NCBI GenBank assembly: GCA_029573495.1
Contig: JAKQEI010000195.1
Coordinates: 1-64,000, forward strand
DNA: 64,000 bases
DNA from: Bacteroidota bacterium
GTDB lineage: Bacteria; Bacteroidota; Bacteroidia; Flavobacteriales_F; PHOS-HE28
Reading direction: 5' to 3'
Shown: one piece after another, positions 1 through 10,383 of the stretch
Layout: each line of letters opens with the position of its first letter
Numbering within the stretch: position 1 is the stretch's first letter
Program-made: the position numbers and the translations under genes
The notes under the pieces: model-generated
Told to the model about the DNA's origin: nothing
Seen by the model: only the letters and a program-made list of their open reading frames with translations
The model's database searches: none

Positions 1-146
1 GGAACAAGGCCGAAGAATGGATGGACGACTACAACAACCACAGACCTCATAAAGCGCTCGGCTACCGATCACCGGCGCAAACACAACCCTAACACGCCCC
101 TTGGAACCTCCAGTTATGATCGGACCGAAAACAGGGGAAGCCTACA
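1..146 (+). mobile_element. Right end of an IS3-family insertion sequence; right terminal inverted repeat probably ~122-146
   Basis: Transposase C-terminus followed by GGACCGAAAACAGGGGAAGCCTACA, which resembles an IS3-family right end finishing in CA. The left end is outside the window, so the repeat cannot be paired. Confidence 0.5.
3..92 (+). CDS. C-terminal end of an IS3-family transposase (DDE integrase core), truncated by the window edge
   Basis: Frame 3 reads NKAEEWMDDYNNHRPHKALGYRSPAQTQP*, the typical 'E.W...YN..RPH.ALGY.SP' end of IS3-family OrfB. Not in the ORF track because it has no start codon in the window. Confidence 0.85.
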   Translation, partial: NKAEEWMDDYNNHRPHKALGYRSPAQTQP

Positions 147-220
147 CCCACACCCTCGCGTTGACACTTTCCAGCATGGCAAGGCGTTTTCCTCCCGTGC
201 CGCGTCCCACTTTCGCTTCC

Positions 221-1063
221 ATGTTCCGGTGCGTCGTCTTGTTCTGCGCATTCCTGGTTGTCGGTCAGGCTTCGGCCCAGCGCCTGATGGAGCGCAAACG
301 ACCGGACCTGATACCGCTGGATGGTCAAGCGCGCCGCATCGGTTGGTTCGTGGCGCCCGGTCTCACCTACACCCTGCCACGCTTCAACGATGAAGAAGAG
401 GAGGTCTTCCGCCGTGGGGATACCTCCTACGTCGCCACCTATGATCCGAACGGTCGCATCGGCCTCTACCTCGAAGGGGGCCTGTCGTGGTATACCCGCG
501 ATCCGGTGATCGTGGACTACCTCGATCTCGGCATCGCCTACAAGAACCTGCGCGGCCGCGAGGATCTCACCGGTCGTTATGCCATCGCGGACAGTGCCGT
601 GGACCTGACGAACGAAGGCACCTTCGCGGAGCGCCTGCTCACCCTGCACTTCAACGCGAACAAGTTCATCCCTACCTGGCGCTATCAATTCGTGCAGCTC
701 TCGCTCGGCGCCAACGCGGACTTCCGCCTCGGCAGCGACTACGGTCATACCGGCGACTCGCTGTTGAACAGCCATGCCTTCCCTCCCGATCTATGGGGAC
801 AAGTACATTTCAAGGTGGGCTACGGCTTCAAGCTCACGGGCAAGCTCTTTGTCATCCCCACGCTGGAAACACCGGTGTTCAGCATGCAGCCCGCGGACGA
901 CGGCCGCTTCGGGGAACTGCAGTGGTTCAGCAGCGACTACCGCCCCATCATCTTCAGCGTGCGTTTCCTCTTCCTGCGACCGCGCAAAGGCTTCGATTGC
1001 CCTCCGCCCATCAAGCACAAGGGACAGATGAAGAGCTACAAGCAGGACGGGTACCACCCATAG
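221..1063 (+). CDS. Hypothetical outer-membrane/beta-barrel-like protein with signal peptide
   Basis: ORF 101..1063; internal ATG at 221 gives signal peptide MFRCVVLFCAFLVVGQASAQ. Aromatic-alternating, barrel-like sequence. Confidence 0.6.
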   Translation: MFRCVVLFCAFLVVGQASAQRLMERKRPDLIPLDGQARRIGWFVAPGLTYTLPRFNDEEEEVFRRGDTSYVATYDPNGRIGLYLEGGLSWYTRDPVIVDYLDLGIAYKNLRGREDLTGRYAIADSAVDLTNEGTFAERLLTLHFNANKFIPTWRYQFVQLSLGANADFRLGSDYGHTGDSLLNSHAFPPDLWGQVHFKVGYGFKLTGKLFVIPTLETPVFSMQPADDGRFGELQWFSSDYRPIIFSVRFLFLRPRKGFDCPPPIKHKGQMKSYKQDGYHP

Positions 1064-1178
1064 ACAGGAGTACGGCAGGAGCAAGACACACCCAAGCCCC
1101 TCGAAGCGTGGATGGGTGTTCAAGTCGGACTCATCCGACCTCGCAGTCCGGATCGACCCTGTCCCAGCCACCTCACAC

Positions 1179-1814
1179 TCACCGCAGGAAGGGATTGCTC
1201 CGCTTCTCCCGCCCGATGGTCGTTTCCGGGCCGTGACCGCTGTACACCACCACCTCATCGCCGAGCGGGAAGAGCTGCTCGCGGATGCTGCGCAGCAAGG
1301 TGTCGGTATCCCCACCGGGCAGGTCCGTGCGGCCGATGCTGTTCTGGAACAACACGTCGCCACTGAGGACGAAGGGACCGGCTGCGTGGTACAAGGCGAT
1401 GTGCCCGGGCGCATGACCCGGCACGAAGAGCACCTTCAATTCCTCCTTGCCCAGTGTGATCGTCGATCCCTCGGTGATGAGATCCTTGGGCTCAGGAGCA
1501 GGGTCGTAAGGGACACCGTACATCTGCGCGGTGCGTTCGCCCATGGCCAGCGTGGGCAGGTCGGCGCGGTGCACTTCGGGCAGCAGGCCATACCGGTCAT
1601 GCATCCAAGCACAGCCGAGAATATGGTCGATGTGCGCATGGGTGAGCACAAGACGGACCGGGGTCAGCGCGTTCTGCCGGAGGTATTCCTCCAGTTCGCG
1701 TTGCTCCTGGCGGTTCCAACATCCCGGATCCACCACGATCGCTTCGGTGCCATCGTGCACCACATAGGTGTTCTCCTGGAAGGGGTTGAAGGTGAACTTG
1801 GCGATGCGTAGCAT
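1179..1814 (-). CDS. MBL-fold metallohydrolase (glyoxalase II-like)
   Basis: MLRIAKFTFNPFQENTYVV...THAHIDH...GHAPGHIALY...SGDVLF...GRTDLPGGD...SGHGPET. The upstream part of ORF 1179..2567 is antisense to the next gene. Confidence 0.9.
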   Translation of the reverse strand: MLRIAKFTFNPFQENTYVVHDGTEAIVVDPGCWNRQEQRELEEYLRQNALTPVRLVLTHAHIDHILGCAWMHDRYGLLPEVHRADLPTLAMGERTAQMYGVPYDPAPEPKDLITEGSTITLGKEELKVLFVPGHAPGHIALYHAAGPFVLSGDVLFQNSIGRTDLPGGDTDTLLRSIREQLFPLGDEVVVYSGHGPETTIGREKRSNPFLR

Positions 1815-1862
1815 GGTCGGAATTACCCGAAATTCGCACCTCGCGCTCGGTCCCGGGCGGTT

Positions 1863-1870
1863 CAAAGCTA
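1863..1870 (-). promoter_or_regulatory. -7 promoter-like element TAGCTTTG for the MBL-fold gene
   Basis: CAAAGCTA on + strand in a divergent gap; 49 nt from the ATG at 1814. Confidence 0.45.
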
Positions 1871-1880
1871 ACTTCAACCC

Positions 1881-4800
1881 GTGCGCGCAATGTTCCGCTC
1901 GTTCCAGACCCATCGCCTGGCCGCCATGCTGGCCTTGGTGGGGATGGTCGCGCTGCCCGCCACCGCGCAGTTCTACTCCGGTTCTCAGCAGGAGTACGGG
2001 AAGAACCGGGTGCAGTATCAGGACTTCCTCTGGCAGCAATACCGCTTCAAGGGCATGGAGGTCTTCTTCTACAAGGAGGGCCGGGACCTCGCCCGTTACG
2101 TGGCACAGGCCGCCATCGTGCACCAGAAGGAACTGGAGAAGCGGTTCGACTTCGTGCTGGATGAGCGGCTCCAGTTCATCGTGTACAACTCGCTCACCGA
2201 CTTCCGGCAGAGCAACATCGGTATCTCGGGGGTCGACGGTCAGCAGAACATCGGTGGTCTCACCCGCATCGTGGGCACCAAGATCTTCGTCTACTACGAA
2301 GGGGATCACGTCCTGCTCGATCAGCAGATCCGATCGGGGATCGCGCATGTGATCGTGGACCAGATGATGTTCGGCGGCAACTGGCGCGACATGCTCAAGA
2401 GCTCCACGTTCATGAGCCTGCCGGACTGGTACACCGATGGGATCATCTCCTACCATTCGCGCTCCTGGGATGCCGAGTTGAACAACCGGATCCGGGATGG
2501 GGTGATGAGCGGTCGTTACGACAAGTTCAATCGGATCCAGGGCGAGGAGTCCAAGTATGCGGGCCACATGATCTGGAAGTACGTGGCGGACGTGTACGGT
2601 CAGGGTGTGATCCCGAACATCCTTTACATGACCCGTGTGAGCCGTAATCCCGAGAGCGGCTTCCTCTTCGTGCTCGGTGTTTCACTGAAGACCCTGACGC
2701 AGGAATGCCTCGCTTACTACAAGGGCCGCTTTGCCGAGGAGGACCGCTTCCGCAAGGAGATCACGCTGGAGGAGCTTCCCATACGCACCAAACGTTCCCG
2801 GGCGTACAGTCAGTTCAAACAGAGCCCCAACGGCCGCTACCTCGCCTGGGTGAGCAATGAGCTGGGGCAGTACAAGGTGTGGGTGTATGAGATCGCGACG
2901 AAGAAGGTGAAGCGGATCGTGAAGGGCGAGAAGAAGCTGGAGCGCATCGTGGACCGCAGCTTCCCCGTGCTGGCCTGGCACCCGAACAGTCAGGTGCTCA
3001 GCTATGCATTGGAGCGGAAAGGTGAGCTCTTCCTCCGATCCTACACCCTGGAGAACGGCCGCACCGAGGAGCGACCGGTCTTTCTTCTGGAGAAGATACT
3101 CGACATGTCCTACAGCCCGGATGGTCGGAACATGGTCTTCAGTGCGGTTCGTGATGGGCGGACGGACCTGTACTATTACTACCTGATCGGCAACCGCCAG
3201 GAGCAGCTCACGGATGACCAGTTCGATGACCTGGATCCCCGCTTCGTGGATGACGGTCGGCGCATCATCTTCAGCAGCGACCGGCAGGACGATACGCTTC
3301 GTGCCAACGCCGATGTCGCCCTGGTGAACGGTCAGAAGGACATCTACCTCTTCGACCTCGAAACGCGCTCCAACCTCCTTACCCGGCTTTCGGCCACGCC
3401 GGAGATCGACGAGCGCCAGCCGGCCCAGTACGACAGTACCAGCTACACCTACCTGAGCGATGCGGATGGCATCCAGGACCGCTTCATCGTGCGCTACGAC
3501 AGCACCATCAGCCATATCGATACGGTGATCCATTACCGGTACTTCACGGTGGAGAAGAGGCTTACCGAGTTGCGTCGGTCCCTGTTGGAACAGGATGTGA
3601 ACGCGGGGCGCGGACGCTATACGCAGCTGCAGTACCGCGATGGTCGCTATCACTTCTATGCCGGTCGGATCGGTGATGACCGGTCCGCGGAGGGCGGCGC
3701 CATAGCGCCTGGCGATCCCGACGAACGGGTGACCGCCCCCACATCGCTGACCGATGACATGAGCCCTGTGGTGAAGGTGCCACCGCGTGATCCGCGACCG
3801 ACAGGAGAGGGCGCCATCGATGTGCGCAACTACGTGTTCTCGGATGAGCCTGGACAGGCAACGACCCCGCAGGGGCGGCACGGCGGTCAGCAGGGACCCG
3901 ACCAGGTGCAGGCGACCCCGCAGGACTCTGCTGCCACAAAGCCCTTCGCCTATCCCGACCAGCGCAACTACAACGTGAACTTCGCCATCGATGGGGTGGT
4001 GACCCAGTTGGACAACTCGTTCTCCAATCAGTTCTACCAGCCCTTCATCGGTCCCGGTTCCTTGAACCCGGGTCTGAGCGGACTCACCCGCATGGGCATC
4101 AGCGACCTGTTCGAGGATCACCGCATCGTCGGTGGCTTCCGGCTCGCGCTGGACCTCAACAACAATGACTACCTGATCGCCTACGAGAACCTGAAACGTA
4201 GGCTGGACAAGCGCTTCTCCTTTCAGCGGCAGGCCTACCAGAACATCACCGACTTCGGCGTTGAGAAGGTGAGCACCCACAACGTCCGCTACCAGGTGAG
4301 CTGGCCCTTCAGCGAACTGGCGAGCATCCGGGCCTCGGTCATGTACCGCAACGATCGTCGCGTGATCCAGGCCATCGACCCGCTGAGCCTGCGTGAACCG
4401 AACACGTACGACCACATGGCCGGTGCCAAGCTCGAGTACATCTACGACAGCAGCTTGCCGCGCGGACTCAACCTCTGGACCGGCTGGAAGCTGAAGTTCT
4501 TCGCGGAGTATTACCAGCAACCCGAGAACCGCAGCGACATGCAGGTGGTGGGCATGGACCTGCGCCACAGCCTGAAGATCCACCGCGAGATGATCTGGGT
4601 GGCACGCCTGGCCGGTAGCAGTTCCTTCGGCAGTCGGAAAGTCGCCTATTTCCTGGGTGGTGTGGACAACTGGCTATTCGCCAAGGTGGACAATTCGATC
4701 CCCATCGACTTCACCCAGAACTACTTCTACCAGTCCATGGCGGTGCCCATGCGTGGCTTCTTCTACAACGCACGCAACGGAAGCAGTTTCGGTGTGTTCA

Positions 4801-5141
4801 ACACCGAGGTGCGTGTGCCCATCTTCCGTTACCTCATCAACAAGCCGATCCGCTCCGACCTCATCCATAACTTCCAAGTGGTGGGCTTCGGCGATGTCGG
4901 TTCCGCGTGGACCGGAACACAGCCGTATTCGGAGGACAACAGCTTCAATCGGGTCATCATCCGTCGCAATCCCCTCACCATCACCCTCGACAGCAAACGT
5001 GAACCGGTGGTGGCGGCATACGGCTTCGGCTTGCGCACGCGGCTGCTCGGCTACTTCGTGCGCGCCGATTGGGCCTGGGGTATCGATGATGGCGTGATAC
5101 AGCCGCGTGTCTTCCACTTCTCCCTAAGCCTCGATATCTGA
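1881..5141 (+). CDS. TolB-like beta-propeller protein with N-terminal peptidase-MA-like domain and C-terminal BamA-like barrel
   Basis: Signal peptide; LPDWYTDGIISYHS motif; repeated WD40/PD40-like units (SPNGRYLAWVS, SPDGRNMVFS, DDGRRIIFSSDR); C-terminal 'FGDVGSAW...GFGLRTRLLGYFVRADWAWG' typical of a BamA/surface-antigen barrel. Confidence 0.75.
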   Translation: MRAMFRSFQTHRLAAMLALVGMVALPATAQFYSGSQQEYGKNRVQYQDFLWQQYRFKGMEVFFYKEGRDLARYVAQAAIVHQKELEKRFDFVLDERLQFIVYNSLTDFRQSNIGISGVDGQQNIGGLTRIVGTKIFVYYEGDHVLLDQQIRSGIAHVIVDQMMFGGNWRDMLKSSTFMSLPDWYTDGIISYHSRSWDAELNNRIRDGVMSGRYDKFNRIQGEESKYAGHMIWKYVADVYGQGVIPNILYMTRVSRNPESGFLFVLGVSLKTLTQECLAYYKGRFAEEDRFRKEITLEELPIRTKRSRAYSQFKQSPNGRYLAWVSNELGQYKVWVYEIATKKVKRIVKGEKKLERIVDRSFPVLAWHPNSQVLSYALERKGELFLRSYTLENGRTEERPVFLLEKILDMSYSPDGRNMVFSAVRDGRTDLYYYYLIGNRQEQLTDDQFDDLDPRFVDDGRRIIFSSDRQDDTLRANADVALVNGQKDIYLFDLETRSNLLTRLSATPEIDERQPAQYDSTSYTYLSDADGIQDRFIVRYDSTISHIDTVIHYRYFTVEKRLTELRRSLLEQDVNAGRGRYTQLQYRDGRYHFYAGRIGDDRSAEGGAIAPGDPDERVTAPTSLTDDMSPVVKVPPRDPRPTGEGAIDVRNYVFSDEPGQATTPQGRHGGQQGPDQVQATPQDSAATKPFAYPDQRNYNVNFAIDGVVTQLDNSFSNQFYQPFIGPGSLNPGLSGLTRMGISDLFEDHRIVGGFRLALDLNNNDYLIAYENLKRRLDKRFSFQRQAYQNITDFGVEKVSTHNVRYQVSWPFSELASIRASVMYRNDRRVIQAIDPLSLREPNTYDHMAGAKLEYIYDSSLPRGLNLWTGWKLKFFAEYYQQPENRSDMQVVGMDLRHSLKIHREMIWVARLAGSSSFGSRKVAYFLGGVDNWLFAKVDNSIPIDFTQNYFYQSMAVPMRGFFYNARNGSSFGVFNTEVRVPIFRYLINKPIRSDLIHNFQVVGFGDVGSAWTGTQPYSEDNSFNRVIIRRNPLTITLDSKREPVVAAYGFGLRTRLLGYFVRADWAWGIDDGVIQPRVFHFSLSLDI

Positions 5142-5515
5142 TGACACTGGACGTCCAATCCATCGTGCTTCTTCTCCTTGTCGGCCTTGTGGCCGGTGTC
5201 CTCAGTGGCTTCGTCGGCATCGGAGGCGGTGTGATCATGGTACCGGCACTGATCTGGCTGCTCAGCTATTCCCAACAACAGGCACAGGGCACGAGCCTGG
5301 CCGTGCTGATGTTCCCGGTCGTCTTCCTGGCGGTGCGCAACTATTACAAGGCCGGTGCGATAGACCCCAAGGTGGTGGGCTTCATCGCCGTCGCTTTCGT
5401 GGTCGGTTCCTACTTCGGTAGCAAATGGTCACTGGCCCTGCCCATGGAGACCGTACGCAAGGTCTTCGGTGCGGTGATCCTGCTCGTGGCCCTCAAGATG
5501 ATCTTCAGCAAGTGA
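5141..5515 (+). CDS. TauE/SafE (TSUP) family membrane transporter
   Basis: SGFVGIGGGVIMVPALIWLLSYSQQQAQGTSLAV motif; hydrophobic 124-aa protein. Confidence 0.8.
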   Translation: MTLDVQSIVLLLLVGLVAGVLSGFVGIGGGVIMVPALIWLLSYSQQQAQGTSLAVLMFPVVFLAVRNYYKAGAIDPKVVGFIAVAFVVGSYFGSKWSLALPMETVRKVFGAVILLVALKMIFSK

Positions 5516-6723
5516 TCGATCGCATCAAGTCGACAGTGGCCGCTTTGGAAGCCGACATGATCGGCTGGCGCCGCCACCTCCATCAACACCCCGAACTCTC
5601 GTTCCATGAGACGAGCACCGTGCGTTTCGTCGTGGACGAGCTGCGGAAAGAGGGCATCGAGGTGCGCGATGGGGTGGGGAGGCTCACGCCGGATGCGCCG
5701 GGTACCGGAGCGATCGCATTCGTACGCGGGGAGAAGGGGAAGGACAAGGCCTGCATCGCCCTGCGCGCCGATATGGACGCCCTGCCGATCACTGAAGTGG
5801 GCAAGGAGGGCTATTGCTCGAAGAACCCCGGGGTGATGCACGCCTGTGGTCATGATGCGCATACGGCCATGGTGCTGGGCGCCGGCATCGCGCTGCACCG
5901 CCTTCGCCAGGAGTGGAGCGGGACCGTCATGTTGGTGTTCCAGCCGGGCGAGGAGAAGGAACCTGGCGGCGCTTCCTTGCTGGTGAAGGAAGGGGTGTTC
6001 AACGATCCGAAGCCTTCCGGGATCCTCGGTCAGCACGTGACACCTGAATTGCCCATTGGCAAGGTTGGCTTCCGTTCCGGTCCGTTCATGGCGGCGGCGG
6101 ATGAGCTATACATCACCGTGAAAGGTCGTGGCGGTCACGCCGGTTCGCCGCACCTGTGCATTGATCCCGTACCCATCGCAGCGCAACTGATACTCGCCCT
6201 GCAGCAGATGGTGAGCCGCCGCAACAAGCCCGGTCAGCCCATGGTGCTGTCCTTGGGCAAGGTGATCGCCAACGGCGCGACCAATATCATCCCCGATGAA
6301 GTGCGGATCGAAGGCACCATGCGCACCTTCGATGAAGGCTGGCGATCGGAGCTGCACAGGATGCTTCCGGACCTGGTGCGCAGTACATGTGAAGCCCTGG
6401 GCGCCACGGTGGAGTTCACGCTCGTGAAGGGGTCGCCGGTGGTCAAGAACGATCCGGAGCTCACCGCGCGCATCCGTGCTGCGGCCGTGGACTTCATCGG
6501 CGGATCGAACGTTGTGGACATGGACATCCGCATGGGGGCTGAGGACTTCGCCTATTACACCCACGTGATGCCCGGTTGCTTCTTCCGGCTCGGGACGGGG
6601 AACCCGGCCAAGCCGGGAACCCAGAGCGGCCTTCACCGCGCAGAGATGGACATTGATGAGGATGCCCTCGCGATCGGTGCAGGGATGATGGCGTGGGGGG
6701 CGATCATTGAACTGGAGGGTTGA
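5512..6723 (+). CDS. M20-family amidohydrolase/peptidase (hippurate/IAA-amino-acid hydrolase type)
   Basis: ALRADMDALPI, MHACGHDAHTAM, LVFQPGEE, GGHAGSPH, GAEDFAYY. GTG start at 5512 overlaps the preceding stop. Confidence 0.9.
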   Translation: MIDRIKSTVAALEADMIGWRRHLHQHPELSFHETSTVRFVVDELRKEGIEVRDGVGRLTPDAPGTGAIAFVRGEKGKDKACIALRADMDALPITEVGKEGYCSKNPGVMHACGHDAHTAMVLGAGIALHRLRQEWSGTVMLVFQPGEEKEPGGASLLVKEGVFNDPKPSGILGQHVTPELPIGKVGFRSGPFMAAADELYITVKGRGGHAGSPHLCIDPVPIAAQLILALQQMVSRRNKPGQPMVLSLGKVIANGATNIIPDEVRIEGTMRTFDEGWRSELHRMLPDLVRSTCEALGATVEFTLVKGSPVVKNDPELTARIRAAAVDFIGGSNVVDMDIRMGAEDFAYYTHVMPGCFFRLGTGNPAKPGTQSGLHRAEMDIDEDALAIGAGMMAWGAIIELEG

Positions 6724-6726
6724 AGA

Positions 6727-7062
6727 TCAAGCGACGATGATGTCGTCCACCTCGATCACCGGTCTTCCGTCCTTGCTGTGAACGGTCAGCTCCACCGTGT
6801 TCGAAGTACGGCCACGCGCCGTCCATAGGTCAAGACGCAGGTTGAAGGCGCCCGGCCAGTTGCGTACCGGGGTGATCCGAAGCTCACGCCACACGTTCTC
6901 AGGCGGCATCACCAACGTGCTGCCTACATCATCCACCGCGCCCTCCATGTCGTCCGCGCTCAAGCCCTCGCCGCCCGAGGCTTCCTCCAATTCATCGAAA
7001 CGGCGCTCAACGAGCAGCCTCATCACATGCTTGGCGACGAGTGTGAGGTCGTTGGGGCTCAT
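6727..7062 (-). CDS. Hypothetical protein (111 aa)
   Basis: ORF MSPNDLTLVAKHVMRLLVERRFDELE...VIEVDDIIVA; plausible composition, no firm family recognised. Confidence 0.6.
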   Translation of the reverse strand: MSPNDLTLVAKHVMRLLVERRFDELEEASGGEGLSADDMEGAVDDVGSTLVMPPENVWRELRITPVRNWPGAFNLRLDLWTARGRTSNTVELTVHSKDGRPVIEVDDIIVA

Positions 7063-7074
7063 CTGATGTCATTT

Positions 7075-7136
7075 GGCAGGAGCAGTAGTGGTTGGCAACG
7101 GCGCACCGGATCATTGACCCTCCGCCTGCTCCTGCC
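7075..7136. repeat. 11-bp perfect inverted repeat GGCAGGAGCAG/CTGCTCCTGCC with 40-nt spacer
   Basis: Arms at 7075-7085 and 7126-7136, filling the gap between recQ and the 111-aa ORF. Confidence 0.75.
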
Positions 7137-7144
7137 CCTTGCAC

Positions 7145-9328
<2,184 letters not shown>

Positions 9329-9507
9329 TACAGTGGCGGCGGGAGGAATAGGCCGCGCTTTGATTGCGAGCTTAAATGTACGGTGCGCGACTTTTCCGGA
9401 CCAGTATTATTATGTCTACTTAACGATCGTGGGTTTCCCACCGATAGGGTGCCCAAGGGTCGTTGAAAACTGAGGCCGGCAGGCCGAAAGCCCCAAGGAC
9501 CCGCGGC

Positions 9508-9515
9508 TATCTTTG
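9508..9515 (+). promoter_or_regulatory. -7 promoter-like element TATCTTTG upstream of tatC
   Basis: TAnnTTTG match, 46 nt upstream of the ATG at 9562. Confidence 0.5.
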
Positions 9516-9561
9516 GCCCACGCGGCTCCAAGCTTTGGCCTCATCCCGTAACAGTCAGGAA

Positions 9562-10383
9562 ATGACCTTCCTGGAGCACCTCGAAGAGCTCCGGTGGACC
9601 TTGGTGCGCGCAGCGATCGCCATCGCCCTTGGTATGGTCGCCTGCTTCATCGCCAAGGATCTCCTCTTCGATACGGTGATCCTGGCTCCCAAGGATGCCT
9701 CCTTCATCACCTACCGCGCCATGTGCGCCTTGGGCCACCGCTTGGGCATGGGCGATGCCATGTGCGTGGGCGATCTGGTGTTCACGTTGCAGAACATCAG
9801 TATGAGCGGCCAGTTCTTCACACACCTGATCGTCTCCTTCGTGGGTGGCTTCATCATCGCATTCCCATATGTGCTTTGGGAGATCTGGCGCTTCATCGCC
9901 CCTGGCCTGCACGATTCCGAGAAAGGCTCCGTGGGTGGGCTGGTCTTTTCCGCGTCCATCCTCTTCCTCTTCGGGGTGGCCTTCGGCTACTTCCTGCTCG
10001 CCCCGCTCAGCATCCAGTTCTTCGGCACCTACCAGGTGAGCACCACCGTACAGAACACCGTGGCATTGGACAGCTACATCGCCATGGTCACCTCCGTGAC
10101 GCTCTGGACCGGTCTGGTCTTCGAACTGCCCTTGGTCATCCTTTTCCTCACGCGTGCCGGCCTCATCACCCCCGCCATCCTGCGCACCTACCGCAAGCAT
10201 GCCTTCGTGGGGATCCTGATCATCTCGGCGATCCTGACCCCACCGGACGTTGTGAGCCAGTTGATCGTCTCCGGTCCACTGATGCTGCTTTACGAGTTCG
10301 GCATCCTCATCTCCTCCCGCACCGTGAAACGCATGGAACGCGCGGCACAGACCCGTGCCGTGCAGCAACGAACCACCCGATGA
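9562..10383 (+). CDS. tatC: Sec-independent (twin-arginine) translocase subunit TatC
   Basis: MTFLEHLEELRWTLVRA... multi-helix membrane protein; FPYVLWEIWRFIAPGLHDSEK and ILTPPDVVSQ motifs. Confidence 0.95.
   Translation: MTFLEHLEELRWTLVRAAIAIALGMVACFIAKDLLFDTVILAPKDASFITYRAMCALGHRLGMGDAMCVGDLVFTLQNISMSGQFFTHLIVSFVGGFIIAFPYVLWEIWRFIAPGLHDSEKGSVGGLVFSASILFLFGVAFGYFLLAPLSIQFFGTYQVSTTVQNTVALDSYIAMVTSVTLWTGLVFELPLVILFLTRAGLITPAILRTYRKHAFVGILIISAILTPPDVVSQLIVSGPLMLLYEFGILISSRTVKRMERAAQTRAVQQRTTR

Noticed and set aside
1124-1139. Hairpin GTCGGA-CTCA-TCCGAC in the convergent gap 1064-1178
   Set aside because: Short stem without a T-tract; too weak to call as a terminator.
1815-2567. N-terminal extension of the MBL-fold ORF
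   Set aside because: Antisense to the next gene; the MBL fold starts at MLRIAKFTFNPFQENTYVV (1814).
2682-4583. 633-aa minus-strand ORF
   Set aside because: Fully antisense to the TolB/BamA-like CDS; composition (His/Val/Asp/Gly-rich) is typical of shadow ORFs in high-GC DNA.
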